Shown here: one piece after another, positions 8,275 to 16,729 of the stretch
Numbering within the stretch: position 1 is the first letter of the stretch
Layout of the letters: each line of letters opens with the position of its first letter
Source of the DNA: Alicyclobacillus sp. ALC3
GTDB lineage: Bacteria; Bacillota; Bacilli; Alicyclobacillales; Alicyclobacillaceae
Direction: 5' to 3'
Length of the DNA stretch: 64,000 nt
NCBI RefSeq assembly: GCF_028751195.1
Contig: NZ_CP066784.1
Span: 4,588,001 to 4,652,000 of the forward strand
The notes under the pieces: generated by a model
Seen by the model: only the letters and a program-made list of their open reading frames with translations
Told to the model about the DNA's origin: nothing
Databases searched by the model: none
Program-made: the position numbers and the translations under genes

Positions 8275-8304
8275 TTGATAGGCCTCAGTCATAGCTTGTA
8301 TAAT
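8275..8304 (+). promoter_or_regulatory. SigA promoter of the acyl-CoA operon
   Basis: TTGATA (8275-8280), 18-bp spacer, TATAAT (8299-8304), 31 bp upstream of the crotonase GTG start. The in-frame TTG at 8275 is this -35 box, not a start codon. Confidence 0.75.
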
Positions 8305-8334
8305 AAAGTGGATATTGCCCAAGGAGGTTTGTTT

Positions 8335-9129
8335 GTGGACCTGCGAGAAGTGGAATACCGAGTACAAGCGGGAGTGGCGACGGTTACGCTGAATCGGCCG
8401 GATGCCATGAATGCGTTGACGCGCCAACTGCGAAGTGACCTGCTGACGGCACTGGCCGAAGCAGCGGCGGACTCATCTGTACGGGCTGTTTTGTTGACGG
8501 GGGCTGGAAGAGGGTTCTGTGTAGGACAAGATGTGAAGGAACTTTCGGAAGATTACGCCGATGAAGGTCCGCAAATGGGCCGGTTGGTCGAAACCGAGTA
8601 CATACCGATTGTCAAGGCGTTGCGCGCTATGCCCAAACCAATTGTGGCACTGCTCAACGGACCTGCAGTCGGCGGCGGTATGGCGTTGGCCCTAGCCGCT
8701 GACTTTCGTGTCATTCACGAGAAGAGTGCTCTTACGCCTGTCTTCGTGAAGGTCGGACTCGTCCCGGACTCTGGAGTGACGTTTTATCTCAGCCGTATGG
8801 TGGGACTGGCCAGAGCGGTCTCTCTGACGATGCGCGGTCAGTCCATCACGCCGACAGAACAAGTCGCGTTGGGACTCGCGGCAAAAGTCAATGCGACATT
8901 GGACGAGGCACAGGCTGAGGCGGATGCCTTGCTCACTGAACTCGCGGTGGGTCCGACCGAAGCGTATGTCCAAATCCGCAGGCTCTATGACCAAACAGCT
9001 GGTGTTGGTCTCGAGGAAGCTCTGGTGCTTGAAAAAGACGTTCAGCAGCAGTTGGCGCAGACCGCCGACCACATGGAGGCAGTCACGGCATTTCTTGAAC
9101 GCAGAAGCCCGCAGTTTCAAGGGAAGTAA
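8335..9129 (+). CDS. Crotonase-fold protein, PaaG-like (isomerase/hydratase)
   Basis: 264-aa enoyl-CoA hydratase/isomerase superfamily protein. The oxyanion-hole segments are visible: GAGRGFCVGQDV and LNGPAVGGGMALALAADFR. Neither catalytic Glu of classical hydratases is present: the usual GGGCE is GGGMA, and the usual PE of the second motif is VFVKVGLVPDSG. The VPDSG Asp matches PaaG-type isomerases and related ring-modifying members. The start is GTG 8335 behind AAGGAGG; the upstream in-frame TTG overlaps the promoter. It opens a six-gene acyl-CoA operon with SDRs and a CoA-transferase pair. Confidence 0.85.
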   Translation: MDLREVEYRVQAGVATVTLNRPDAMNALTRQLRSDLLTALAEAAADSSVRAVLLTGAGRGFCVGQDVKELSEDYADEGPQMGRLVETEYIPIVKALRAMPKPIVALLNGPAVGGGMALALAADFRVIHEKSALTPVFVKVGLVPDSGVTFYLSRMVGLARAVSLTMRGQSITPTEQVALGLAAKVNATLDEAQAEADALLTELAVGPTEAYVQIRRLYDQTAGVGLEEALVLEKDVQQQLAQTADHMEAVTAFLERRSPQFQGK

Positions 9130-9194
9130 GACAGTGCGGTGAGCTTTGTCATGAATCTTACAAATTAGGTTAAGGGAATGGAGAGGTGTTTTAA

Positions 9195-9986
9195 ATGGCA
9201 CAGACGATGTTGCCAGCGGGTACATTGACCGGCAAGACGGCGGTCGTTACAGGTGGCGGTACAGGGATGGGGCGTGGGTTTGCAACCGAACTGGCTCGCC
9301 TTGGCGCACACGTGGTGCTCGCCGGCCGCAAGGAAGAGCGCCTGGCTGCGGCGGCAGACGCCATCCAGAGCGAAGGTGGGCAGGCCAGCTACTTTGCCAC
9401 CGATATTCGTGATCCGGAACAGGTTGAGGCGTTGATGAACACCGCTGTGGAACGTACCGGGCACCTCGACATTTTGGTGAACAACGCGGCAGGGAACTTC
9501 ATTGTGGATAGCGATAAGCTCTCTGTAAACGGGTGGAACTCCGTCGTGAATACGGTGCTGAACGGGACTTTTTACTGCACGCGCGCCGCTGGACTGAAAA
9601 TGATTGAGGCCGGAAATGGCGGTAAAATCCTTTCGGTTGTCGCGAGTTATGCCTGGACTGGAGGCCCGCGAACCGTTCATTCTGTGGCTGCCAAGGCTGG
9701 GGTGACCGCGATGACGAAGACGCTTGGTGTTGAGTGGGCTCACCACGGCATCCGTGTCAACGCCATCTGCCCCGGTCCGACCGACACAGAAGGCGCGCGT
9801 CCACTGTGGGCTGACCCAGAGGAAGAGAAGCGACTGCGCGCGAAAATCCCCGTCGGCCGGTTCGGCACGGTGGAGGAGATGGCGCAGGCGGCTAGTTACC
9901 TGTTGTCACCGTACGCTGACTTCGTAAACGGAGAAGTCTTTGTCATCGATGGTGGCGAGTGGCTTGGAAAGGGACTTACGTCATGA
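9195..9986 (+). CDS. SDR oxidoreductase, 2,4-dienoyl-CoA reductase-like
   Basis: 263-aa short-chain dehydrogenase/reductase. The NAD(P) motif TGGGTGMG is at about 19-26. NNAAGNFI is the signature of the peroxisomal/bacterial 2,4-dienoyl-CoA reductase group. The usual YxxxK is replaced by HSVAAKAGV, which keeps Ser and Lys but lacks Tyr, as in that group. It would reduce an unsaturated acyl-CoA with NADPH. ATG start behind GGAGAGG. It overlaps the next gene by 4 bp (TCATGA), implying translational coupling. Confidence 0.85.
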   Translation: MAQTMLPAGTLTGKTAVVTGGGTGMGRGFATELARLGAHVVLAGRKEERLAAAADAIQSEGGQASYFATDIRDPEQVEALMNTAVERTGHLDILVNNAAGNFIVDSDKLSVNGWNSVVNTVLNGTFYCTRAAGLKMIEAGNGGKILSVVASYAWTGGPRTVHSVAAKAGVTAMTKTLGVEWAHHGIRVNAICPGPTDTEGARPLWADPEEEKRLRAKIPVGRFGTVEEMAQAASYLLSPYADFVNGEVFVIDGGEWLGKGLTS

Positions 9987-10771
9987 CCGAAGGTCTGCTC
10001 ACAGGAAGGAAGGTGCTGGTGACTGGCAGTTCGCGCGGGATTGGCCGCGCGACTGCTCTTGCCATGGCACGCCAGGGAGCGGACGTGGCTGTGCACTATC
10101 ATCGTCAATCTGACCTCGCTGGGGAAGTCGCTGCAGAAATTCGCAGCCTCGGCCGCGAAGCGATTGCCGTGCCTGCGAACCTGGAGTCTCCTGACGACGT
10201 CGACCGCATGTTCGACGCCATTGAAAGCACTTGGGGTGCGCTTGATGTGTATGTGGCGAACGCAGCAGCGACAGCGTTTAAACCACTCTTGGAAATGAAG
10301 CCGCATCACATTGACCGCACCTATCGGTTGTTGATTCAGAGCCTCCTGCAGGCGGCGCAGCGCGCCGTCCCACTAATGGCCGGACGGGGCGGACGCATTC
10401 TCGCAGTGTCTGGCCACGGAGTGCGTTTTACACTGCCACTGTACGGCTCAATCGGTTCGGCCAAAGGTGCCGAAGAATCACTCATCCGCTACTTAGCAAG
10501 TGAACTTGGGCCTCATCAGATCACTTGTAATTCCGTCGCTCCAGGTGTCGTCGACACCGATTCGGCGCGGTTCTATAAAGGCGAAGCGTACTCTGAGTTC
10601 GAGCAGGCCGTGAGTGCGCAGACACCGCTCGGGCGGTTGGCGACGCCGGAAGACGTCGCAGACGTGTTGGTGTTTCTCGCCAGCGATATGGCGCGGTTCA
10701 TTACGGGTCAGGTCGTGTGCGTTGACGGAGGGCTCACACTCACATCGGGTCCGTTTGAAGTAACAAAGTAA
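9983..10771 (+). CDS. SDR oxidoreductase, FabL-like (Y-x6-K)
   Basis: 262-aa SDR with cofactor motif VTGSSRGIG and NAAATAFKP. The active site reads YGSIGSAKGA, so Tyr and Lys are six residues apart (Y-x6-K), as in enoyl-ACP reductase III (FabL), rather than the usual YxxxK. The C-terminus ITGQVVCVDGGLTL is normal. It could reduce an enoyl thioester or a carbonyl of the operon's substrate. The ATG at 9983 overlaps the previous stop; the in-frame start at 9959 is inside the previous gene and is not used here. FabL function in lipid synthesis is an alternative, but the operon argues for CoA-ester catabolism. Confidence 0.85.
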   Translation: MTEGLLTGRKVLVTGSSRGIGRATALAMARQGADVAVHYHRQSDLAGEVAAEIRSLGREAIAVPANLESPDDVDRMFDAIESTWGALDVYVANAAATAFKPLLEMKPHHIDRTYRLLIQSLLQAAQRAVPLMAGRGGRILAVSGHGVRFTLPLYGSIGSAKGAEESLIRYLASELGPHQITCNSVAPGVVDTDSARFYKGEAYSEFEQAVSAQTPLGRLATPEDVADVLVFLASDMARFITGQVVCVDGGLTLTSGPFEVTK

Positions 10772-10809
10772 TCGGTTGTGCAAGACTTTGTGCTGAAAGG
10801 GTGAACGAC

Positions 10810-11673
10810 GTGGACAAGCGAATGACGCTCGACGACGTAGTGTCAGAAATTCGAAACGGCGACACCATTGCGATTGGTGGGTCGTCCCTGTCGAGAAAGC
10901 CGATGGCACTCGTACGCGCCTTGGCGCGGGCAGGTCGTAAGGACTTGCGATTGGTTGTCGATGTCGGGGGCCCAGAAGTAGACCTTCTCCTCGGGACGGG
11001 CAGTGTAGCGGCTGTGCGGTATGCTTTTGTCGGTTTCGAAGTGATGGGCCTCGCACCGCACTTTCGCCGTGCGCGCCAAAAAGGTGGCGTAGACTTTGAG
11101 GAATGGACGGAGTACACGATTATGGCGGGTCTTGATGCCACCATTAAGCGCGTACCGTTCTTGCCGACACACACCGGTCTGGCCACGGATGTGCTGAACG
11201 TAAACCGCTCGTTCAAACGCTTCAACGACCCGTTTGGCGGCGAGGAGTTGGTTGCCATTCCAGCAATTCGTCCGGATGTCGCGCTGATTCACGTCAACTA
11301 CGCGGATGTGCAGGGCAATGGCGTGATTCTTGGGGACGGACACGTAGACGTGCTGTGCGCCAAGGCGGCCAAGAACACGTATATGTCCTGTGAACGGATT
11401 ATCTCACCGGAGGAACTGCAGCGGTACGGTCGCGATGTGCAGGTGTTGCGCGTACATACAGCGGGCGTCGTGGAGGTGCCGTGGGGCGCTCACCCCACGG
11501 GCTGTGCACCCGAATACCGCGCAGATTTGCGCCACATGCAAGACTACCTCATTAGCTGTGGCAAGGTGGAAGACTGGCAAGCCTATCAAGATCGGTTTAT
11601 TTACGCCGATCACGGCCGCTACCTGGAAAACCAGGGCGGAGTCGAGGGCTTGGTAGCGCGTCTGAAGGTGTAA
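10810..11673 (+). CDS. CoA-transferase family alpha subunit, IpdA-like
   Basis: 287-aa class I CoA-transferase-fold subunit. The N-terminal part (TLDDVVSEIRNGDTIAIGG, then RKPMALVRALARAG and LLLGTGSVAAVRYAFVGFE) reads like IpdA of the mycobacterial steroid-ring hydrolase IpdAB rather than acetate or ketoacid CoA-transferases. EEWTEYTIMAGL holds a conserved Glu region. IpdAB opens the last ring of steroid degradation as a CoA thioester; here that activity is inference from similarity. The start is GTG 10810, 8 nt after AAAGGG; GTG 10801 is too close to the binding site. It pairs with the next gene. Confidence 0.8.
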   Translation: MDKRMTLDDVVSEIRNGDTIAIGGSSLSRKPMALVRALARAGRKDLRLVVDVGGPEVDLLLGTGSVAAVRYAFVGFEVMGLAPHFRRARQKGGVDFEEWTEYTIMAGLDATIKRVPFLPTHTGLATDVLNVNRSFKRFNDPFGGEELVAIPAIRPDVALIHVNYADVQGNGVILGDGHVDVLCAKAAKNTYMSCERIISPEELQRYGRDVQVLRVHTAGVVEVPWGAHPTGCAPEYRADLRHMQDYLISCGKVEDWQAYQDRFIYADHGRYLENQGGVEGLVARLKV

Positions 11674-11741
11674 GATGCGCAATCAGCCTGAATATCGCTG
11701 TGACCTGCAGTTTTGTGCAGAATTGAAAGGAGGAGTCCTGA

Positions 11742-12596
11742 GTGCCACTTGAAACGCCTTACTCCGTGGACGAGTTTCTGATCACGACGATGGCGCGGCA
11801 ATTTTCCGGTGAAGTGCTGGTCAGTTCTGTCACTGCGTTCGGAGCGTTGTCGGCGCGTCTGGCAAAAATGCGCTACGCGCCAGACATCGCGGTGTTGTCG
11901 ACGCCAGAGTCTGGCATGGAAGTGCTGCCGATGCCGACCTTGACGCTCGGACAGTTCCTGACCGATGCGCAAAGCGGGATCCCGTTGTCGATGGAAGAGA
12001 TTTTTGATGCGATTTTCACGGACCACTTCCGCATTTGGATCAACCCTTCGCAGATTGACCGATTTGGCAACACGAACATCGCGTGCATTGGCGACTGGCA
12101 TCAACCGAAGGTCGCGCTCGTCGGGTCACGCGGCATCCCGGAAGACACCAGTCACCTGTCCGAGATTTTCTACTACATTTTGCGGCACGACCCCCGTTCA
12201 GTCGTTGAGCGTGTCGATTTCCGCAGCGGCGCTGGCAACGGCGAGGAGCGAGACCATTACCTTGGTCGCCACGGCGCACCGACACTGCTCGTTTCCGACC
12301 TCGGCGTGTTTGACTTCACGGGTCCGGGTGGGCGAATGTCAATCCGCACCCTTCACCCTGGCGTGACAGTGGAGGAAGTCCAGGAGAAGTCAGGATTTGA
12401 AGTATTTGTCCCTGCGGACTTTTCCATCACACCTGAACCGACGGAAGACGACATTTTGATCATCCGCTCGGCTGACCCGCTCGAAGTGCGCAAGTGGGAG
12501 TCGTTGTCTGGCCCGGAGGCGGCCGAGCGGTTTGTGCAGGTTTACGAGCGTGAGCGGCAACTCCTGCACGCGACCTGGCCGCAGTTGAAACGATGA
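11742..12596 (+). CDS. CoA-transferase family beta subunit, IpdB-like
   Basis: 284-aa partner of the preceding subunit. The N-terminal segment TPYSVDEFLITTMARQF and the later LSTPESGMEVLPMPTLTLGQ and RFGNTNIACIG are in the style of IpdB. GRHGAPTLLVSDLGVFDF and the C-terminal LHPGVTVEEVQEKSGF are general CoA-transferase beta features. GTG start behind AAAGGAGGAG. It overlaps the following SDR by 4 bp (ATGA). The complex is probably a cytoplasmic heterotetramer acting on a CoA ester. The exact substrate is unknown. Confidence 0.8.
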   Translation: MPLETPYSVDEFLITTMARQFSGEVLVSSVTAFGALSARLAKMRYAPDIAVLSTPESGMEVLPMPTLTLGQFLTDAQSGIPLSMEEIFDAIFTDHFRIWINPSQIDRFGNTNIACIGDWHQPKVALVGSRGIPEDTSHLSEIFYYILRHDPRSVVERVDFRSGAGNGEERDHYLGRHGAPTLLVSDLGVFDFTGPGGRMSIRTLHPGVTVEEVQEKSGFEVFVPADFSITPEPTEDDILIIRSADPLEVRKWESLSGPEAAERFVQVYERERQLLHATWPQLKR

Positions 12597-13345
12597 GCGT
12601 GGAGAACCAGCGTGTGCTGGTTACAGGCGGAGCACACGGAATTGGCCTGGCCACTGCAAAGCTGTTTCAGGAGCGTGGGGCCGAGGTTGCCATCTGGGCG
12701 CTCCATGAGGAGAGTATTGTCGAAGCGAAGGACACGCTTGGGGCCGATGTGTTTGGGCAGGCTGTCGACGTCGGCGACCTCGGCGCTGTCGATGCTGCAC
12801 GCAGGCAACTGCGCGAACGGTTTGGGCCAGTCGACATTCTGGTCAACAACGCAGGGTATACACTGACTTCGCATTTCCTTGATGAACAGCCAGGCTACTG
12901 GGAGCGCGTGGTTGCCACGAACCTGTGGGGGGTTGTCTACACGACCCAGGTGTTCTTGCCGGACATGCTTGCGCAAGAAGCAGGGGCCATCGTCAACGTC
13001 GTCTCGGACGCTGGTCGCGTCGGCATGCAAGGGGAGGCGTTGTACGCAGCCGCAAAAGGCGGCGTGATCGCGTTCTCAAAATCGATTGCGCAAGAAGTTG
13101 CAAAACGCGGCGTGCGAGTCAACTGTGTCTCGCCAGGTCCAACACGGACACGAATTCTCGAGGAAAACAGTGAACACGGGGACGCGAGCAAATTGATTGA
13201 GGCAATGGTTAAGCGCATCCCGATGCGCAAGATTGCGGAACCCGAAGAAATCGCAGAGGCGATTGTGTTCTTTGGCAGTCCGGCTGCCTCACACGTGACT
13301 GGGCAAGTTTTGTCTGTGTCTGGCGGACTGACGATGGTCGACTGA
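12593..13345 (+). CDS. SDR oxidoreductase, FabG-like
   Basis: 250-aa SDR with VTGGAHGIG (cofactor), NNAGYT and a regular catalytic YAAAKGG (YxxxK), ending VTGQVLSVSGGLTMVD. It is probably a 3-hydroxyacyl-CoA or alcohol dehydrogenase for the same pathway. The ATG overlaps the stop of the beta CoA-transferase subunit, so translation is coupled. It is the last gene before the terminator at 13371. Confidence 0.87.
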   Translation: MSVENQRVLVTGGAHGIGLATAKLFQERGAEVAIWALHEESIVEAKDTLGADVFGQAVDVGDLGAVDAARRQLRERFGPVDILVNNAGYTLTSHFLDEQPGYWERVVATNLWGVVYTTQVFLPDMLAQEAGAIVNVVSDAGRVGMQGEALYAAAKGGVIAFSKSIAQEVAKRGVRVNCVSPGPTRTRILEENSEHGDASKLIEAMVKRIPMRKIAEPEEIAEAIVFFGSPAASHVTGQVLSVSGGLTMVD

Positions 13346-13370
13346 AACGGTCATCAGCAGACAACCTGTG

Positions 13371-13400
13371 AAAAGCGGCGGAGAATTACTCCGCCGCTTT
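13371..13400. terminator. Bidirectional terminator between the acyl-CoA operon and fabF
   Basis: Perfect 12-bp stem (aaagcggcggag / ctccgccgcttt) with an AATTA loop. It ends the plus-strand operon. Its right arm forms the last codons of fabF on the minus strand. Confidence 0.85.
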
Positions 13401-14657
13401 CCATATGACTACACCGTTTTGGCCACCGAATCCGAAGGAATTGCTGAGTGCGTACGTTACGCGTCGTTCTACTGGTCCGTCGCGCAGGAGCAGTGCTGGC
13501 GCGTCCGGCTCAGGGTTGTCACAGTGCAGATTGGGAGGAAGAACGCCTCTGTGCAAGGATTCCACACAAGCCAGGCTCTCCACGGCGCCTGCTGCACCGA
13601 GTGAGTGCCCGATAGAACCTTTAATTGAACTGACCGGGATGTCCTGCAAAGCGTCGCCGAACACACTGTTTAGGGCGTGAATCTCAGCGTCGTCCCCGGC
13701 CTTTGTAGACGTTGCGTGTGCGTTGATGTAGCCGATTTGCTCGGGTTGCAAACCAGCCGAGCGGAGCGCTTTGCGCATCGCCAACGCTGCGCCTTCCCCT
13801 TTCGGGTGTGGGGCAATCTGATGAAAGGCGTCGTTGGTTGTACCGTAACCGACGAACTCGGCGTAAATCTTAGCCCCGCGGGCCACCGCGCGCTCGTAGG
13901 GTTCGAGAACAAGGACAGCTGCGCCTTCACCCATCACCATGCCAGCGCGGTCCTGGTCAAACGGGCGCGACCATGCCGACAGGTCATCTGGACCGTGGAC
14001 AGCGAGAGCGCCTGACGCGCGCAGTCCGGCGAGCAAAGTCGGCGCAAACAGGCAGTCCGTACCGCCAGCGAGAGCAACGTCAATTTGTCCGCTGCGCAGC
14101 CACATCAGGGCTTCACCAAGTGAGTTCGCAGACGACGCACACGCCGTTGAGTATGTAAGGACAGGTCCCTGAACCCCATACTGGATTGCCAGCGCTGCGG
14201 CTGCTCCGTTTGGAATGGACTTGGACACAAGCCGTGGTTCAGCACGGTTGGTCCGCTCAGTGAGTAAACTAGCGGCAGCATCGTCAAAACTTCGCACTGA
14301 ACCAAACGTCGTGCCCATAAACACGCCAATCCGGTCCGAGTCCGTGCCTGGTTTCCACTCGAGTGGGCTGTCGGTTTTCGCGAAGCCAGCATCGACCAGA
14401 GCCTCTCCCGCGGACACCAAGGCCGTCTGAGTGAATCGTGCAGAATCCTTGACTAGCTTGGCCGTCAGAAAGTCGCGTGGCTCAAAGTTTGGCACTGCCG
14501 CGACAACGGGGGCGTACGGGGCAATGGCAGGGTCGTCAGTGGGTCGAACCGCAGAGCGGCTCTGGACGAGCGCGTCCCAAAACGCGGCAACTCCGACTCC
14601 GTGCGGGGTTACGGCCCCTCGACCGGTTACAGCAATCCGCATAAGTTGTGTCGTCAT
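13386..14657 (-). CDS. fabF: Beta-ketoacyl-ACP synthase II (KAS II) family
   Basis: 423-aa condensing enzyme. The Cys-His-His triad is visible: STACASS (nucleophile Cys), NAHATSTKAGD and IGHSLGAAGA, plus the C-terminal NSFGFGGQNGV loop. It condenses malonyl-ACP with an acyl-ACP. ATG start with AAGGAGCGG upstream. It stands alone, convergent to the acyl-CoA operon and without acpP or fabD nearby. This may be a second, specialised synthase rather than the housekeeping copy. The symbol describes the family. Confidence 0.85.
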   Translation of the reverse strand: MTTQLMRIAVTGRGAVTPHGVGVAAFWDALVQSRSAVRPTDDPAIAPYAPVVAAVPNFEPRDFLTAKLVKDSARFTQTALVSAGEALVDAGFAKTDSPLEWKPGTDSDRIGVFMGTTFGSVRSFDDAAASLLTERTNRAEPRLVSKSIPNGAAAALAIQYGVQGPVLTYSTACASSANSLGEALMWLRSGQIDVALAGGTDCLFAPTLLAGLRASGALAVHGPDDLSAWSRPFDQDRAGMVMGEGAAVLVLEPYERAVARGAKIYAEFVGYGTTNDAFHQIAPHPKGEGAALAMRKALRSAGLQPEQIGYINAHATSTKAGDDAEIHALNSVFGDALQDIPVSSIKGSIGHSLGAAGAVESLACVESLHRGVLPPNLHCDNPEPDAPALLLRDGPVERRVTYALSNSFGFGGQNGVVIWKAAE

Positions 14658-14811
14658 AATTCCGCTCCTTACAGAAAGATGTCAATTAGGGAGAAAACCT
14701 CGTCCATTATAATATAAACCACATGCAGGCGTCCTCACAGACCGGGACCCAGACAAGTCTAGTGGGCACAACCGACCGTGAAGTGGTACCATAAGAAGAA
14801 GCGAAGGTGTT

Positions 14812-16173
14812 GTGCTACAGGGGGCCAAGCGAACGGTGATCAATCCACAGGAGATGACAGGGCAGGACTTGGCGTTTGAGTTGCCCCCGACTCGGGCAAT
14901 CTCGCTCCCTCACGTCGGGCGACAGTCTAAGTACTCGTCGCGGTGGGTGTTTACCCGCTTGTTCCTGGCGGTCGGGTTGGCGCTGTTTGTGCGCAGCCGA
15001 CACCGCGTGCGGGTGTTTGGGGAAGTACCTAACCGTAGACAGTCTACTCTTGTCTTGGCAAATCATCAGCATGACCTCGACGGACTCGTCATCCCGTCGC
15101 TCTTGAACCTGCAACGCCCGTTGGGGCGACCGGTGTATTGTGTCGCTTCACAGCGCCTGTTTGAGCCAGGCTTTTTTGCCGTACGTATGTCGACGCATTT
15201 TCTGTCGATGTTACGGCGATGGAACTTCGCCAAACTATTTGCAGGCGTTGGCGTGTTGCCGATGGAGAATCAACCGCTGTCAAGACCCGACGCCAGTCTT
15301 GCCTATGAGATCATGCAGGAGTGTGGCAACGTCCGGTTGGAAGATGTGTTTACCAGTGCAGCTTTGACGCGGTATCGGCTGCGCAAAGGCGCACGTCTGC
15401 GCGCGCTGTGGAATCGTGCCAACGCGCCTCTTGCCTTGACGGATGGAGCATTGCGCAATCTCAAACCCGCTTTTCGCCAATTCATTCGCGATCGCGAACG
15501 GTTTGTCATTGAACACCAAGCCAACCAGTTGGCTTCGACCCTTGAACAAGGGGAAACGCTGTTTTTGCTGCCTGAAGGTCGATACAGTCGAGATGGACGG
15601 ATGGCTCCGTTGCGTGCATCTTTGGAGTGGTTGTTGCCGCTTGCTGAGAAGGTGTACCTGTTCGCCGTCAGTTATGACGTATTTCGTTCGCAACGGGCTG
15701 ACTTTGTCGCGAGAGTCGTTTCATTTGAACCGCGGGCGTATTCCGGAGCCGGTGGGCAGCCGTTGCAGGCGCTGGCAACTTCACTCAAGGCGGCTCGGCC
15801 TGTAACGTTTTCACAGCTGTTTTCGCAGTTCGTGTCAAGTCTTCGAGGAGCTCATGACGCGAACAGAGATGTTTCGTTCTCGGCGGGTGAAGTCTCAGCC
15901 GCAGTGTCTCGTCAGATGGCGGAGTTGCCGGCAACGGTGTTTGTCGATCCCGAACTGGTTCACGACCTCTCAGGTGTGGTTCACAGTGCCCTAGCCAACC
16001 TGCGCCGGCGTGGGCTTGTTCGCTCTGAGCGCGGCCGCTACCGTTTTACGGATATCGGCGGCAAGACACGCGACTTCCCAGGTGTCCAGGACATCATTCG
16101 ATATCAATCCAATATGCTGCAGGAGACGGTCAGGGCTGGTGTAACCGCCTTAACCGGTCGGGCACTTCCGTAG
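14812..16173 (+). CDS. Lysophospholipid acyltransferase (PlsC-like) family protein
   Basis: 453 aa, long for the family. Acyltransferase motif I appears as NHQHDLDG (H-x4-D) at about 83-90, and the later glycerol-phosphate-binding motif as PEGRYSRDGRM. An N-terminal hydrophobic stretch (FTRLFLAVGLALFV) suggests membrane association. The C-terminal 60 residues (DLSGVVHSALANLRRRGLVRSERGRYRFTD) resemble a winged helix, unusual for PlsC proteins. The GTG start has AAGG 4 nt upstream and is uncertain; GTG 14836 is an alternative. Probable role: acylation of a phospholipid or glycolipid precursor. Confidence 0.75.
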   Translation: MLQGAKRTVINPQEMTGQDLAFELPPTRAISLPHVGRQSKYSSRWVFTRLFLAVGLALFVRSRHRVRVFGEVPNRRQSTLVLANHQHDLDGLVIPSLLNLQRPLGRPVYCVASQRLFEPGFFAVRMSTHFLSMLRRWNFAKLFAGVGVLPMENQPLSRPDASLAYEIMQECGNVRLEDVFTSAALTRYRLRKGARLRALWNRANAPLALTDGALRNLKPAFRQFIRDRERFVIEHQANQLASTLEQGETLFLLPEGRYSRDGRMAPLRASLEWLLPLAEKVYLFAVSYDVFRSQRADFVARVVSFEPRAYSGAGGQPLQALATSLKAARPVTFSQLFSQFVSSLRGAHDANRDVSFSAGEVSAAVSRQMAELPATVFVDPELVHDLSGVVHSALANLRRRGLVRSERGRYRFTDIGGKTRDFPGVQDIIRYQSNMLQETVRAGVTALTGRALP

Positions 16174-16201
16174 CCATTGTTTTCATCACACGGCTTCAAG
16201 C

Positions 16202-16245
16202 CAACAAGGCACAGAGCGGGTATGAACCCGTTCTGTGCCTTGTTG
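16202..16245. terminator. Terminator after the acyltransferase gene
   Basis: Inverted repeat of about 19 bp (caacaaggcacagagcggg / cccgttctgtgccttgttg, one mismatch) with a 6-nt loop, then TGTTTT. It serves the plus-strand gene and probably the convergent minus-strand gene ending at 16261. Confidence 0.85.
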
Positions 16246-16260
16246 TGTTTTGGCATGCTG

Positions 16261-16566
16261 TCACCAGAAGAACGGCGCTGCGATTGCTGCCGCAGAAAGC
16301 CCGGCTAACGCACCCCAGCCGAAGTACCAGCCGGGTGAATACACTAGCTCGATGTTTGCCTGTTTCTCGCTGGACGCATCTACTGACAATGCTCCCTGCG
16401 TTTGCAAAGAGGCCATGCCGAGACCTGCCCCCCGCACATTCGGCATAACGTAAATCCCGTTGTGAGTGACGGAGTGCAGGGTGCCCATATAAACCTGGCC
16501 GGTCACGTGATGGATGTAGACGGGTCGCCCAACCAGCCGTCGCGCGTGATGATAGAGTGGATGCAT
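16261..16566 (-). CDS. Conserved-looking hypothetical protein (101 aa)
   Basis: I do not recognise a named family. The first half, HARRLVGRPVYIHHVTGQVYMGTLHSV and GIYVMP, has the beta-strand rhythm of a small Sm-like or SH3-like barrel. The C-terminus ends in a hydrophobic Gly/Ala helix (WYFGWGALAGLSAAAIAAPFF) that could be a membrane anchor. ATG start with AGGGGGG about 7 nt upstream. It stands alone between two convergent neighbours. A spore or envelope role is possible but unsupported. Confidence 0.65.
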   Translation of the reverse strand: MHPLYHHARRLVGRPVYIHHVTGQVYMGTLHSVTHNGIYVMPNVRGAGLGMASLQTQGALSVDASSEKQANIELVYSPGWYFGWGALAGLSAAAIAAPFFW

Positions 16567-16729
16567 GCGTGTTCCCCCCTCTGACCTTGGGATAGTACAG
16601 GATATGGCATGCGCCCGTCCAAATCTCGGGCGAGCGTCCAGACGCCAGTTATTTTGAGACCTGTCTATGCCCGAACGGTGTAGACGGTGGTCGAGAGGAG
16701 GGGTGGTCCAGGCAGCATGGCAACGGGAC

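Noticed and set aside
14658..14811. fabF promoter from a TATAAT-like box on the minus strand
   Set aside because: A -10 box can be read, but no -35 or TGn extension supports it.
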